From Pycnococcus provasolii (Eukaryota > Chlorophyta > Pseudoscourfieldiophyceae > Pseudoscourfieldiales > Pycnococcaceae), in NCBI GenBank assembly GCA_938743325.2, contig OW568862.1:721501-785500 (forward strand): 64,000 nucleotides of DNA, read 5' to 3'. The number at the start of each line of letters is the position of its first letter. The first letter of the stretch is position 1. The notes under the pieces were generated by a model. That model did no database searches and was not told where the DNA came from. It saw only the letters and a program-made list of their open reading frames with translations. The position numbers and the translations under genes are program-made. Below are positions 18,350 to 26,068 of the stretch, piece by piece.

Positions 18350-20129
18350 GTGTTCCAGTCTTCTCTGAGAAGAGGCACCAAGAGACACCTGTCGAGTTGC
18401 GAACGGCACGCAAGCCTTACAACGCGAGGCTGAGTTCGTTTCCAGGGCCGCACGCGGGTCAGCGTCGAGGAGCCAGCGCGCGTTTTTGGCCAGCCGCTAA
18501 GGCCGAAGCAAGGTGTGATAGGCGTTGAAAGGTGTCGCCCAACCTTCAGCAAGGTGGTTGAGCAAGGTGGAGCACGTTTGTAGTAGAGCGTTATAACAAT
18601 AGAGGTCTCTAGAGGTCCAGGCCGGCACTCTAAGGTATTATCAGTATGTATGGCGTACGAGATGTACGAGAATCGCAAGGCCACACCAGGAACCAAGGAG
18701 CAATATGAGCCTCCGGAGCAATGAAGAGGAGCTGTGAAGCTGAGCACGAGCACACTGCCACTGACAGACGTACGTCAACACAGGTTCCGATTCGCTTATT
18801 GATGATGAAAAGCGTAAACGGTTAAGAGCTGGATTAAGATGCTCAAAGGGGTGGTGTTCTGGGAGAAAAGCCGGAGAGCGGGTAAGAAGTTGGTCTCTTC
18901 TGGGAGGGAGAGCTCTTGATGAGCTCAGAGCTCTCCGGACTGGAGGCGCCCTCCGGCTCCGGTGATGACCTCCGGTGATGACCCTCTACCTAGGAAGTAG
19001 GCGGATGACAGGAGCTCTTTCCTCAAAACAACATCATAAAAGCTCCTCCGAACTCCATTCCGGTGAGCTCTTTCTCTACCTTGACCTACTTGCAGTGCGC
19101 TCCACAGTCCTCACTGGCAACGCTCCTCCGTTGGCTTTTGGGCACCCCACTTGCCTCTTGCCTTATACTGTAAACTGATCGGCCTGGGAAGTTCTCATCA
19201 TCTATGAGCTCATCATCTATGATTAGCAGCTCTCTGCAGGCAGGCAGCGCTCGTAGATGCTCTTATTTGTTGGCGATGATAGCGTGTCGTGTCATGGCTC
19301 GTTTTCCTTTCTTTTTTCTTCTCTTCTTTTCTTCGTTCTTCTTGACGTATTTTCTTCGTTTTCGCCTGTTTCTTTTGTCGCCTGTTTGTTCCCTTTGTCG
19401 CGTGTTGCCTCCATTTTGACGTGTTGTGACGACGTAGCCTTCTTCATTCTCATGATGAGCTTTCTTTGTGTATGACGTCGTTCTTGCTCTGGACTCTGGT
19501 GTCTCATGTGGCGTGGCATCTGGCGTTGTCTCCCATCATCGTCGTTCACGCGATGGTAGGAAAGCATTTTTCTATTTCCTCCTTGTTTCCTCGTTTTTTT
19601 CTGGAATTTCTCTGGGGACTCGAAAAGGTAAAAATGAAAAAATCACCTTTTTCTTCAACGCTCTCTTGATCTCTTCCATTCTTGGTTCTCCGGAGCTACT
19701 CGTGCCTAGAAGAGATCGAGGGCTTCGGAGCACAAGCCCGGTTGCAAGGAGTTTTTTTTGTGTTTTTCTTCAAGAGTTCGAGAGGAAAAACTACAAAAAA
19801 GCTTGCTTCCCCTTTTCTCATGTTGCGATCTTTTCTTCCCATTGCGACTTTTGGCGACTTTTGGCGACTTTTGGCGAGACCACGACATTGACGTGGTGAA
19901 AGGTGATCAGGTCTCTCAGACTGTCGAATTTCCTGGAATTTCCCAAGAATTCTTTTTTCTCCCATGGATGCCGAACACGAACAACGAATTATTTTCTTCC
20001 TGGGATCTCAGAAAATCTCAACGCACGCCTAAACAACACGGTTGCCAGTGAGTGTAACGCCCCAACATGAAACACCCAGGCAGCCAGGTGAGAGCCAGGT
20101 GTTGGTAGACCCAGCCTTTCCCCTAAAAT
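18350..20129. other. 1.8-kb spacer with no recognisable gene
   Basis: The longest gene-poor stretch but one. Features seen are several GAGCTCT palindromes (18909-19070), a pyrimidine-rich stretch (19305-19385) and a fourfold GGCGACTTTT repeat at about 19851-19878. Open frames such as 19468-19899 translate to Phe/Ser-rich low-complexity sequence with no domain. It is the head-to-head spacer between the gene at 16736 and the one at 20242. Confidence 0.6.
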
Positions 20130-20172
20130 GCCTAACCCTAACCCTAACCCTAACCCGAACCCGAACCCTAAT
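20130..20172. repeat. Telomere-like array, (CCCTAA)n with CCCGAA variants
   Basis: Four CCCTAA units are followed by two CCCGAA units and one more CCCTAA. It lies about 70 bases upstream of the ATG at 20242 and in a divergent spacer. Confidence 0.9.
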
Positions 20173-20241
20173 TTAAAAACCCCATTCGCTGGATTCTGTT
20201 CCGCATGGTTTGAACCCCCAAACCCGTGCGTCATATTTCGT

Positions 20242-20952
20242 ATGGCGTCGGCATCTCGCGCACTTCACGGCGTCGGCGGCGTCGGCGTCGGCGTCGGCGG
20301 CAGGTCGTGCTCTAGGTATCGTGGTGCTCTCTGCTTTTCTTTACCTTTACCGACAGTTTGCTTTGGCCCTCGTTTCCAGGCTCGGTACCACTCGAAGAAA
20401 AATCGGCGTTCCAAAGTTTCTGCTTCAGTTTATCGTTCTCGTGTGGTGCCGGTGAAATTTGCGTCGTGGTTGACCCCTAGCGCCAGTGGGCGTGGGGGTG
20501 ATTCGATGGCGGATGAGCACTTGTCGCTTGTCGACTTTCGAACGTCTTCGTACTCGTCTGTGACGCACAGGCAACCAGTCAGAAACACGAAAATAATACG
20601 CGCGGTATCCAACGACGGTCCCATGGCGGGTGGACCGCAGCTCGAAACGTTTGCGCTCTTCGCAGGAAACATCGTGCTAATCTTCTTGCCCGGGTGGACC
20701 GTCAAGGCGTGCCTAGCGTGCACGTCGTGGGAGCCGAGACTGAAGCTCATACTCGCGTGCGCAACCGCGGTGATTCTTGGCGCCAACTCAACGGTGGGGC
20801 TGCGACAGAGCAGACACGGCAGCCCTCTCGCGACGATGATGCTAGGCTGGGGCTGGTTCCGTTCACCGTTGGCGGCAGAACGCGTCGTGTCCGTAGTGCA
20901 GTGGGCACTTTGCATGGCGTTCCTCGTCACCAACCTACTAACCGGGATGTAA
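20242..20952 (+). CDS. Predicted plastid-targeted multi-span membrane protein
   Basis: I take the ATG at 20242 (MASASRALHGVGG), giving 236 residues. An in-frame ATG at 20128 would only add a translated telomere-like repeat. The first 80 residues are rich in Arg, Ser, Val and Gly, like a transit peptide. After about residue 135 there are three hydrophobic segments (LETFALFAGNIVLIFLPGW; LKLILACATAVILGA; VVSVVQWALCMAFLVTNLL) joined by short basic loops. The stop codon forms part of a TGTAA. No family recognised; plastid targeting is inferred. Confidence 0.55.
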   Translation: MASASRALHGVGGVGVGVGGRSCSRYRGALCFSLPLPTVCFGPRFQARYHSKKNRRSKVSASVYRSRVVPVKFASWLTPSASGRGGDSMADEHLSLVDFRTSSYSSVTHRQPVRNTKIIRAVSNDGPMAGGPQLETFALFAGNIVLIFLPGWTVKACLACTSWEPRLKLILACATAVILGANSTVGLRQSRHGSPLATMMLGWGWFRSPLAAERVVSVVQWALCMAFLVTNLLTGM

Positions 20953-21038
20953 TGCCATAGTACAGAATAAGCCAAGTCACGGTAGTCCACGGTAGTCGTG
21001 TGGTCAAGTAGTAAAATAAAAAAAGGAGAGAAATCACA

Positions 21039-21935
21039 CTACTTCGAGCTTTGCTTTGCTAGTGCCGCCAACTCCGCCTTCGCCTCCTCCAACGATGCGT
21101 GGAACAACGCTGGTGGTGCCGATCGGCCGCTTCGTAGTGACATCTTATGCTGACTCGGCACTTCTGGCTTGCCGTTCAAGACGAGATCCTTCTTTAGCGT
21201 GTTGTTCTCGCGCTTCAGCTTAGACAATTCCCTCTCCAACTCGTGCGTGTACTGCTGACGTTTTGCACGACTACGTGCCGCGCTCTCACGGTTCTTCACC
21301 ATGCGTTCCTTTGCCAGCCGCGTCGCCTCGTCCTCCTCCGGAGGTGCCGCCTCGGCAATCACCTGCGCCTTGCGCTTGCGCATCCGCAGCTCTCGTGCGT
21401 GCTTCGCTGCCTCACGTCTCGCGTCCTCGGACACGTGTGCGGCTATAGGGCTAACCGGCCGACTCGCGCCTGCGCCTTCGTCGCCAAGTGGCGGTGGAGG
21501 CAGCGAAGGCGCATCGATAGACGGGAGGTCCGGGTCGTTCACGAAGGCTTGCAGCACCTGTTGCAACGTCAGGTCCGTCTTCTGCGTTTGCGTGTTTCCC
21601 GCCGCTGCCGCGGCGCGCTCGAGCTTCGTGTCGCTGATCACCTTCCACACGTCCTCGAGCGTCTTACCTTTCCAGCTCGTATCCTGCCTGTCCAGTCTCT
21701 TTTCTGCCACCCTTGGAGCCACTTCACCCGCGTCCGCCGCTGTCGCGGTGGTAGCTCCGTTGCCTCCCGACACCGTGGGCATCGTCCACCCTGCTAATAG
21801 TTCGTCCATGGATATTCCCGTGAAGTCTGCGTCGCCGCCCTCTCTCGCTTCTCCGAGCTCCGCGAATGTCATTTGCAGGAGATCGCTGGGCATACGGCTC
21901 AGCACCTTATTCATGGATGGTTGTCGCGTCACCAT
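21039..21935 (-). CDS. bZIP transcription factor, group A (ABI5/ABF)-like
   Basis: I choose the ATG at 21935-21933 (MVTRQPSMNKVLSRM), giving 298 residues, because the region upstream of it in frame looks untranslated. The basic region at 209-229 contains ERMVKNRESAARSRAKRQQY, with the invariant N-x7-R as Asn215 and Arg223, followed by a leucine zipper (HELERELSKLKRENNTLKKDL). Three N-terminal segments resemble the conserved phosphorylation blocks of land-plant group A factors: LLQMTFAELGE with ISMDELLAGW (about 20-50), a GKTLEDVWKVI block, and DLTLQQVLQAFV. In plants these blocks are SnRK2 targets in abscisic-acid and stress signalling. DNA binding is certain by family; the group A link is inference from block order. 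Confidence 0.8.
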   Translation of the reverse strand: MVTRQPSMNKVLSRMPSDLLQMTFAELGEAREGGDADFTGISMDELLAGWTMPTVSGGNGATTATAADAGEVAPRVAEKRLDRQDTSWKGKTLEDVWKVISDTKLERAAAAAGNTQTQKTDLTLQQVLQAFVNDPDLPSIDAPSLPPPPLGDEGAGASRPVSPIAAHVSEDARREAAKHARELRMRKRKAQVIAEAAPPEEDEATRLAKERMVKNRESAARSRAKRQQYTHELERELSKLKRENNTLKKDLVLNGKPEVPSQHKMSLRSGRSAPPALFHASLEEAKAELAALAKQSSK

Positions 21936-23022
21936 GACTGGCCGGCTGCAACACAGAAGCACAGAAGCACAGAAGCACACAACGAGGCGCCTATCGTATT
22001 CTTTCCAGCAGAGTTTCCTAGAGTTTTTTTTAATAAAAAAATAACGAAACACTTCTGATGGAGACACTGACCTTAAGCACACCTTAACTCACTGGTAATA
22101 ACCCAGGCTCAGACACCAAAGGTTGTCAAGCAAGACCGACCTCCTTAAGTAAGTGCTTGCTTATTTTTAGAAAAAAAACCAAAGATACTTCCCTGAGATT
22201 TCGAGATTTCGAGATAAATCGAACGAAACGAGTCTGTCGAGACGAGTTTACAGTTTACACGACGACCTGTTGTCCTGTTGTGTTGTCCCAGACGACGAAG
22301 TGAAGTGAAGGGCCTCATTCTGACCGAGATCTCCCATGTATAACCTTGATCTGCCCAAGTGCCCATGCATGCATAAAGTTAAGGTCTCTTTCCTCATGAC
22401 ATCATGTGCGGCCGCTGTGTTGTGCTGAAGTGCGCGACGATCTGACGATACGCTCGAAGGTTTACGCTCCTGGCCTCCTGGGAATTGGCCATTGGCCATT
22501 GGGATCCCATCCCATCAAGTGGTAAGTACCAATCATTTCATGCAAGGGCCAACCCTTCGGCCCATCTTCGCGTTCGGGTAGTACATTTGAGTTTGACCAC
22601 CTTAATCAACGGGATCAATGCAAGACCGGTCGGCCGGTGGGCAATGTGGTGTGCAAGACTTGAAAAGCAAGGCCGGCCGCAAGAAGCAGGAAGTGTGCAC
22701 TTGTATGAGGCAAGGGACCTGTGCAAGGCCGGCCGCAAGGGGGGGTCTTCCTTGTTTTCTAAAACTAGGCGGAGGTTTTTGGTCGTCTTGTTCGCCATTC
22801 ATCTTCATTCACTCACTCCTTCCCGCACTGATTGTGTTGTGTTGTGTTGATTATCAGCGTTATTCACGCGCTCCTATTCGTCGCAAGCTTCTCTTAGGGA
22901 GGCTCACACCTGTGGCAGTTTCGCTGCTCTTCATTGGCTGGTCTGGTCTGGCCTGGTTTGGCACTTTGGCTTGGTCTCTCCTTGCCGGCCATATACTGCA
23001 GGAGCACTTGCGCACTGAGGGT
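21936..23022. other. 1.1-kb divergent spacer
   Basis: Separates the bZIP gene (minus) from the ATG22-family gene (plus). The frame of the latter is open back to an ATG at 22618, but the added residues have no family match. GGCCGG-containing repeats occur at 22628-22740. No separate gene seen. Confidence 0.5.
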
Positions 23023-24876
23023 ATGAGCTCGAGGATTGTGCCCTTCGAGCAGATGGAAGATTCAACGGACACACAGCGCGCATACTCAACGCAGATGTCG
23101 GGAGCATCGACGGCGACGGCTGGCACGTCGACAGAATTCTCCGACCCTTCTTTCGCTACGGAAAATGACTTAAACTTTGCCGATCAAATACCTTTACAGC
23201 AAACGAAAGAGAAGAGTGCAGACGACGTGGTGACAAAGACTGAACTTCGAGCTTGGTATGGTTATGACGTCGCCAACTCACCGTACAGCCAGGTGGTCAT
23301 CTCAGTCTTCGCGCCGTTACTCATGGAGTTGATGGCGGACGTACACTCCAACGACGGCGCCGCGGAGCTGACATGTGACGAACAAGACACAGAAACAAAA
23401 GTGTACCCGTGCCGCGCGTGCGTGGAGGGCCGTGGAGACAGGCTGTTTACTAACGCGAACACGCACACGGAGCTGTCACGGAGACGCGTAATGGTCTTCG
23501 GCACCATGCCTCTCGACCCTATTTCGTACGCGTCGTTGGCCATATCCATCTCCGTAATCTTTCAGGCACTGTCGTATGTTACCTTCGGCGCGCTCGCTGA
23601 CTTTGGCTCGAACAGGCTCGTGATGCTGCGGCGCATCGCCGTGCTTGGTGCTCTGAGCACGATGGCATTCGCGCTGATACCGGCAGGGAAGGACAACCAC
23701 CGCTACTGGGAGGTGGCTGGCTTGCTGACCATCGTGTCGAACGTGCTCTTCGGACTCTCCATTGTCTACTACAACGCGTTCCTGCCGCTCATCGCCAACA
23801 TGCATCCCGATCACGTCGCAATGAAGGACGAGGCGGTCCAAGACTTCAAATTCGTCGTGCACAAACGCGTTCAGAACGAAGTGTCGTCGAAAGGCTTTAT
23901 CTACGGATATGGCGGCGGCGTGGTTATGCTTCTCGTCAGCGGTCTTATTCTCCTCGCTTCCGGCGCATTGGCGAGCGACGCAAAACCTCACGTCGTCGTG
24001 AATGGCTACAAGTACGTTTGTCTAGTGACGGGCATTTGGTGGTTGGTGGGAACATTGGCGTGTACCGCGTACATGCACCCGAGACCAGGACCGCCGCTGC
24101 CGTTCAAGACACCCGAGGAGGATGCAGACGTTCTCGAACGTGCCAGGTACTATTGGCGCGTGGCAAGTGTGGGCTGGGCGTCAACATTTCGCACATTCCA
24201 AAACATTACTCAGCTTCCGCAAACGTTCATCTTTCTTATCATTTACTTCATCTATAGCGACACGTTTAGCACCATCGCCTCGGTGGGCATACTCTACGCA
24301 CGTACGCAGCTGTGCCTGGGCCCCTTGCATCTGTTCATTATCGCGACGCTCGTTCCCTTTATTGCGCTATTTGGCAGCATGTTTTGGTTGAAGATCAGCA
24401 ACCTCTACAACTTCTCGAACCAAAGAATGGTCATCATGATTCTCACAACTTCAGCCTTAGCTCCAGCATGGGGCTTGCTCTCCTTCACTAGCACAGGCTT
24501 GGGATTTCAGCAGTCCTGGGAGGTGTACATTTTGACTGTCCTCTTCGGCACGTGCCTCGGTGGCCTCCAGAGCTTCAGCCGTACGCTCTTTTCCAACTTG
24601 ATGCCCAAAGGCTACGAGACGGAATTCTTTGGTATCTACGAGATCACTGACAAGGGCAGCAGTTGGCTTGGCCCGCTGATCGTCGCGGCATTTTACGAGG
24701 GCACAGGCTCGTTGCGCCATGCATTCATCTACCTCTTTTTGGGCACGACGGTGCCCGCCCTCCTTTTGCATTTTTTCATCACGGAGGACAAGGGCATAAT
24801 GATGGCTCAGACGTATGCACTTAATCATGGGCGCACGCGCTTCGGAGGCGTGACGCAGCACCCGTTTCATTGGTGA
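23023..24876 (+). CDS. ATG22-family MFS transporter (vacuolar amino-acid exporter-like)
   Basis: From the ATG at 23023 the protein has 617 residues; an in-frame ATG at 22618 would add 135 more, including a hydrophobic stretch, and cannot be excluded. The start of the carrier is diagnostic: WYGYDVANSPYSQVVISVFAPLL, the ATG22/UMF1 signature. Next come the loop FGALADFGSNRLVMLRR, helices with LLTIVSNVLFGLSIVYYNAFLP, then GFIYGYGGGVVMLLV, and in the second half FIYSDTFSTIASVG, GGLQSFSRTLFSNLMP and EFFGIYEITDKGSSWLGP. About 12 spans are seen, with an extended luminal insert holding cysteines. Yeast Atg22 exports amino acids from the vacuole after autophagy. The family is secure; substrate and membrane are inferred. 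Confidence 0.85.
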   Translation: MSSRIVPFEQMEDSTDTQRAYSTQMSGASTATAGTSTEFSDPSFATENDLNFADQIPLQQTKEKSADDVVTKTELRAWYGYDVANSPYSQVVISVFAPLLMELMADVHSNDGAAELTCDEQDTETKVYPCRACVEGRGDRLFTNANTHTELSRRRVMVFGTMPLDPISYASLAISISVIFQALSYVTFGALADFGSNRLVMLRRIAVLGALSTMAFALIPAGKDNHRYWEVAGLLTIVSNVLFGLSIVYYNAFLPLIANMHPDHVAMKDEAVQDFKFVVHKRVQNEVSSKGFIYGYGGGVVMLLVSGLILLASGALASDAKPHVVVNGYKYVCLVTGIWWLVGTLACTAYMHPRPGPPLPFKTPEEDADVLERARYYWRVASVGWASTFRTFQNITQLPQTFIFLIIYFIYSDTFSTIASVGILYARTQLCLGPLHLFIIATLVPFIALFGSMFWLKISNLYNFSNQRMVIMILTTSALAPAWGLLSFTSTGLGFQQSWEVYILTVLFGTCLGGLQSFSRTLFSNLMPKGYETEFFGIYEITDKGSSWLGPLIVAAFYEGTGSLRHAFIYLFLGTTVPALLLHFFITEDKGIMMAQTYALNHGRTRFGGVTQHPFHW

Positions 24877-25414
24877 GGGAACGGAGGATATAGATGTCCC
24901 TGTGTCACGGATGTCTTACGTGTGTGTGGCAGAGGCGGCTACTTGTTTGACATGTGAAACTTAACCATAAGTTCAAGTATAGTACTGTATTAAAAAAATG
25001 TGCGGAAACTGGCGGAAACATCCATCTGCTCAGTGCGGCCAGTAACTTATAACAGAACCTCTACAACCTGAAATTAGGTCCCGTACCAACCAACCTAAGT
25101 TACCCCGAATCAACTTTGGTTGCGCCTGCTCTCGCCATGCAATCCTGACGACATGATGACGCGTGCACAGTCATATGCTGTAGAACATGACACTCGTGGA
25201 CGACATGACGGAGGCTGATAGATACACCGTGATAGAAGTACCCTTACACTACCAACTATGTCGACCATGAATGTTGACCTTGCTCACCCCTAACCCCTAC
25301 CCCTTTTCTCTCGTTCCTGGAGAATCCGGTTAGATTTTTTAGATTTGGTTCCGATCGATCGGCCCCTATATCCCTACCCTACTACCGTCCATAACTCGAT
25401 AACTATTTTTCGGA
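24877..25414. other. Spacer with no recognisable gene
   Basis: Holds the 3' flank of the ATG22-family gene and the promoter of the DCC gene. Seen here: AGTACTGTAT at 24981-24990, an ACCCCGAA element at about 25102-25109 and a short CCCCTAACCCCTA stretch at about 25286-25299. Confidence 0.6.
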
Positions 25415-26032
25415 ATGGCGTCACGAAAAATGTGTGCGCCGCCTTCGCCTTCGCCTTCGCACTGCATGCAGTCACTGTCACGTCGCCGTGGTGTGAAGTC
25501 TCTTCCGTTCGCACCACTTAAGGTCCTCATCGTGAGGGTGCCCTTTCAAAGAATGTCGTCTTGTCGCGCCTCCAACGCGTCCACTGACGTAATGATGACT
25601 GAAGGGGGTGGAACAGACGACCGGATCGAGTGGGTTTTTGATGGGGAGTGTCCCATGTGCGTGGAGCTCAAAACCACGTTGGAGGAAAGAGATAGCGGAC
25701 ACGCCATTGGATTCACAGACTTTACGAGTCAGAGTTATGACGAGGAGGCTCATGGCAACCTCCCGATTGCAGAACTTCGCACAGACATACACGTGCTTCG
25801 TTGGCGAGGTGGCAGCGAGGAGCCGGAAGTTTATAGAGGTTTAGCAGCCCTCGCGCTTCTTGAAACGATCGTGCCAACGCCGGAGGACGTCACAAACGCC
25901 TTTGACAGCGTCCTCGAATCTTTCGACGAAGAAGGTGGCTGCGAAGACGAGGAGTGCAACGACGTTTGGAACAAGTTGAGCGAAGAGTCGAAGGCTGTAC
26001 GCCTCTCCTACGACGAGGACGAGTCCACTTAG
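25415..26032 (+). CDS. DCC-family thiol-disulphide protein (DUF393), plastid-targeted
   Basis: The 205-residue frame starts at the ATG at 25415. The first 50 or so residues are basic and Ser-rich without acidic residues, as in a transit peptide. The DCC signature follows as VFDGECPMCVEL: Asp76, Cys79 and Cys82 in DGECPMC, at the N-terminus of a thioredoxin-like domain. The rest (FTDFTSQSYDEE; ELRTDIHVLRW; VYRGLAALALLETIVP) fits the family. The C-terminal 40 residues are strongly acidic and carry two extra cysteines (GCEDEEC). DCC proteins are thought to be thiol-disulphide oxidoreductases, but few have been tested. TGTAA lies at 26058-26062. Family firm; substrate unknown. Confidence 0.8.
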   Translation: MASRKMCAPPSPSPSHCMQSLSRRRGVKSLPFAPLKVLIVRVPFQRMSSCRASNASTDVMMTEGGGTDDRIEWVFDGECPMCVELKTTLEERDSGHAIGFTDFTSQSYDEEAHGNLPIAELRTDIHVLRWRGGSEEPEVYRGLAALALLETIVPTPEDVTNAFDSVLESFDEEGGCEDEECNDVWNKLSEESKAVRLSYDEDEST

Positions 26033-26068
26033 TTTACGAAATGTATTAATTTACAAATGTAATGTACT

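Noticed and set aside
19468-19899. 143-codon plus-strand frame in the long spacer
   Set aside because: Phe/Ser/Leu-rich low-complexity translation from a pyrimidine-rich stretch, with no recognisable domain and many overlapping frames of the same kind.
22618-23022. Upstream extension of the ATG22-family gene from the ATG at 22618
   Set aside because: The extra 135 residues are Cys- and Gly-rich with no family match; the conserved carrier starts well after 23023. Kept only as an alternative start.
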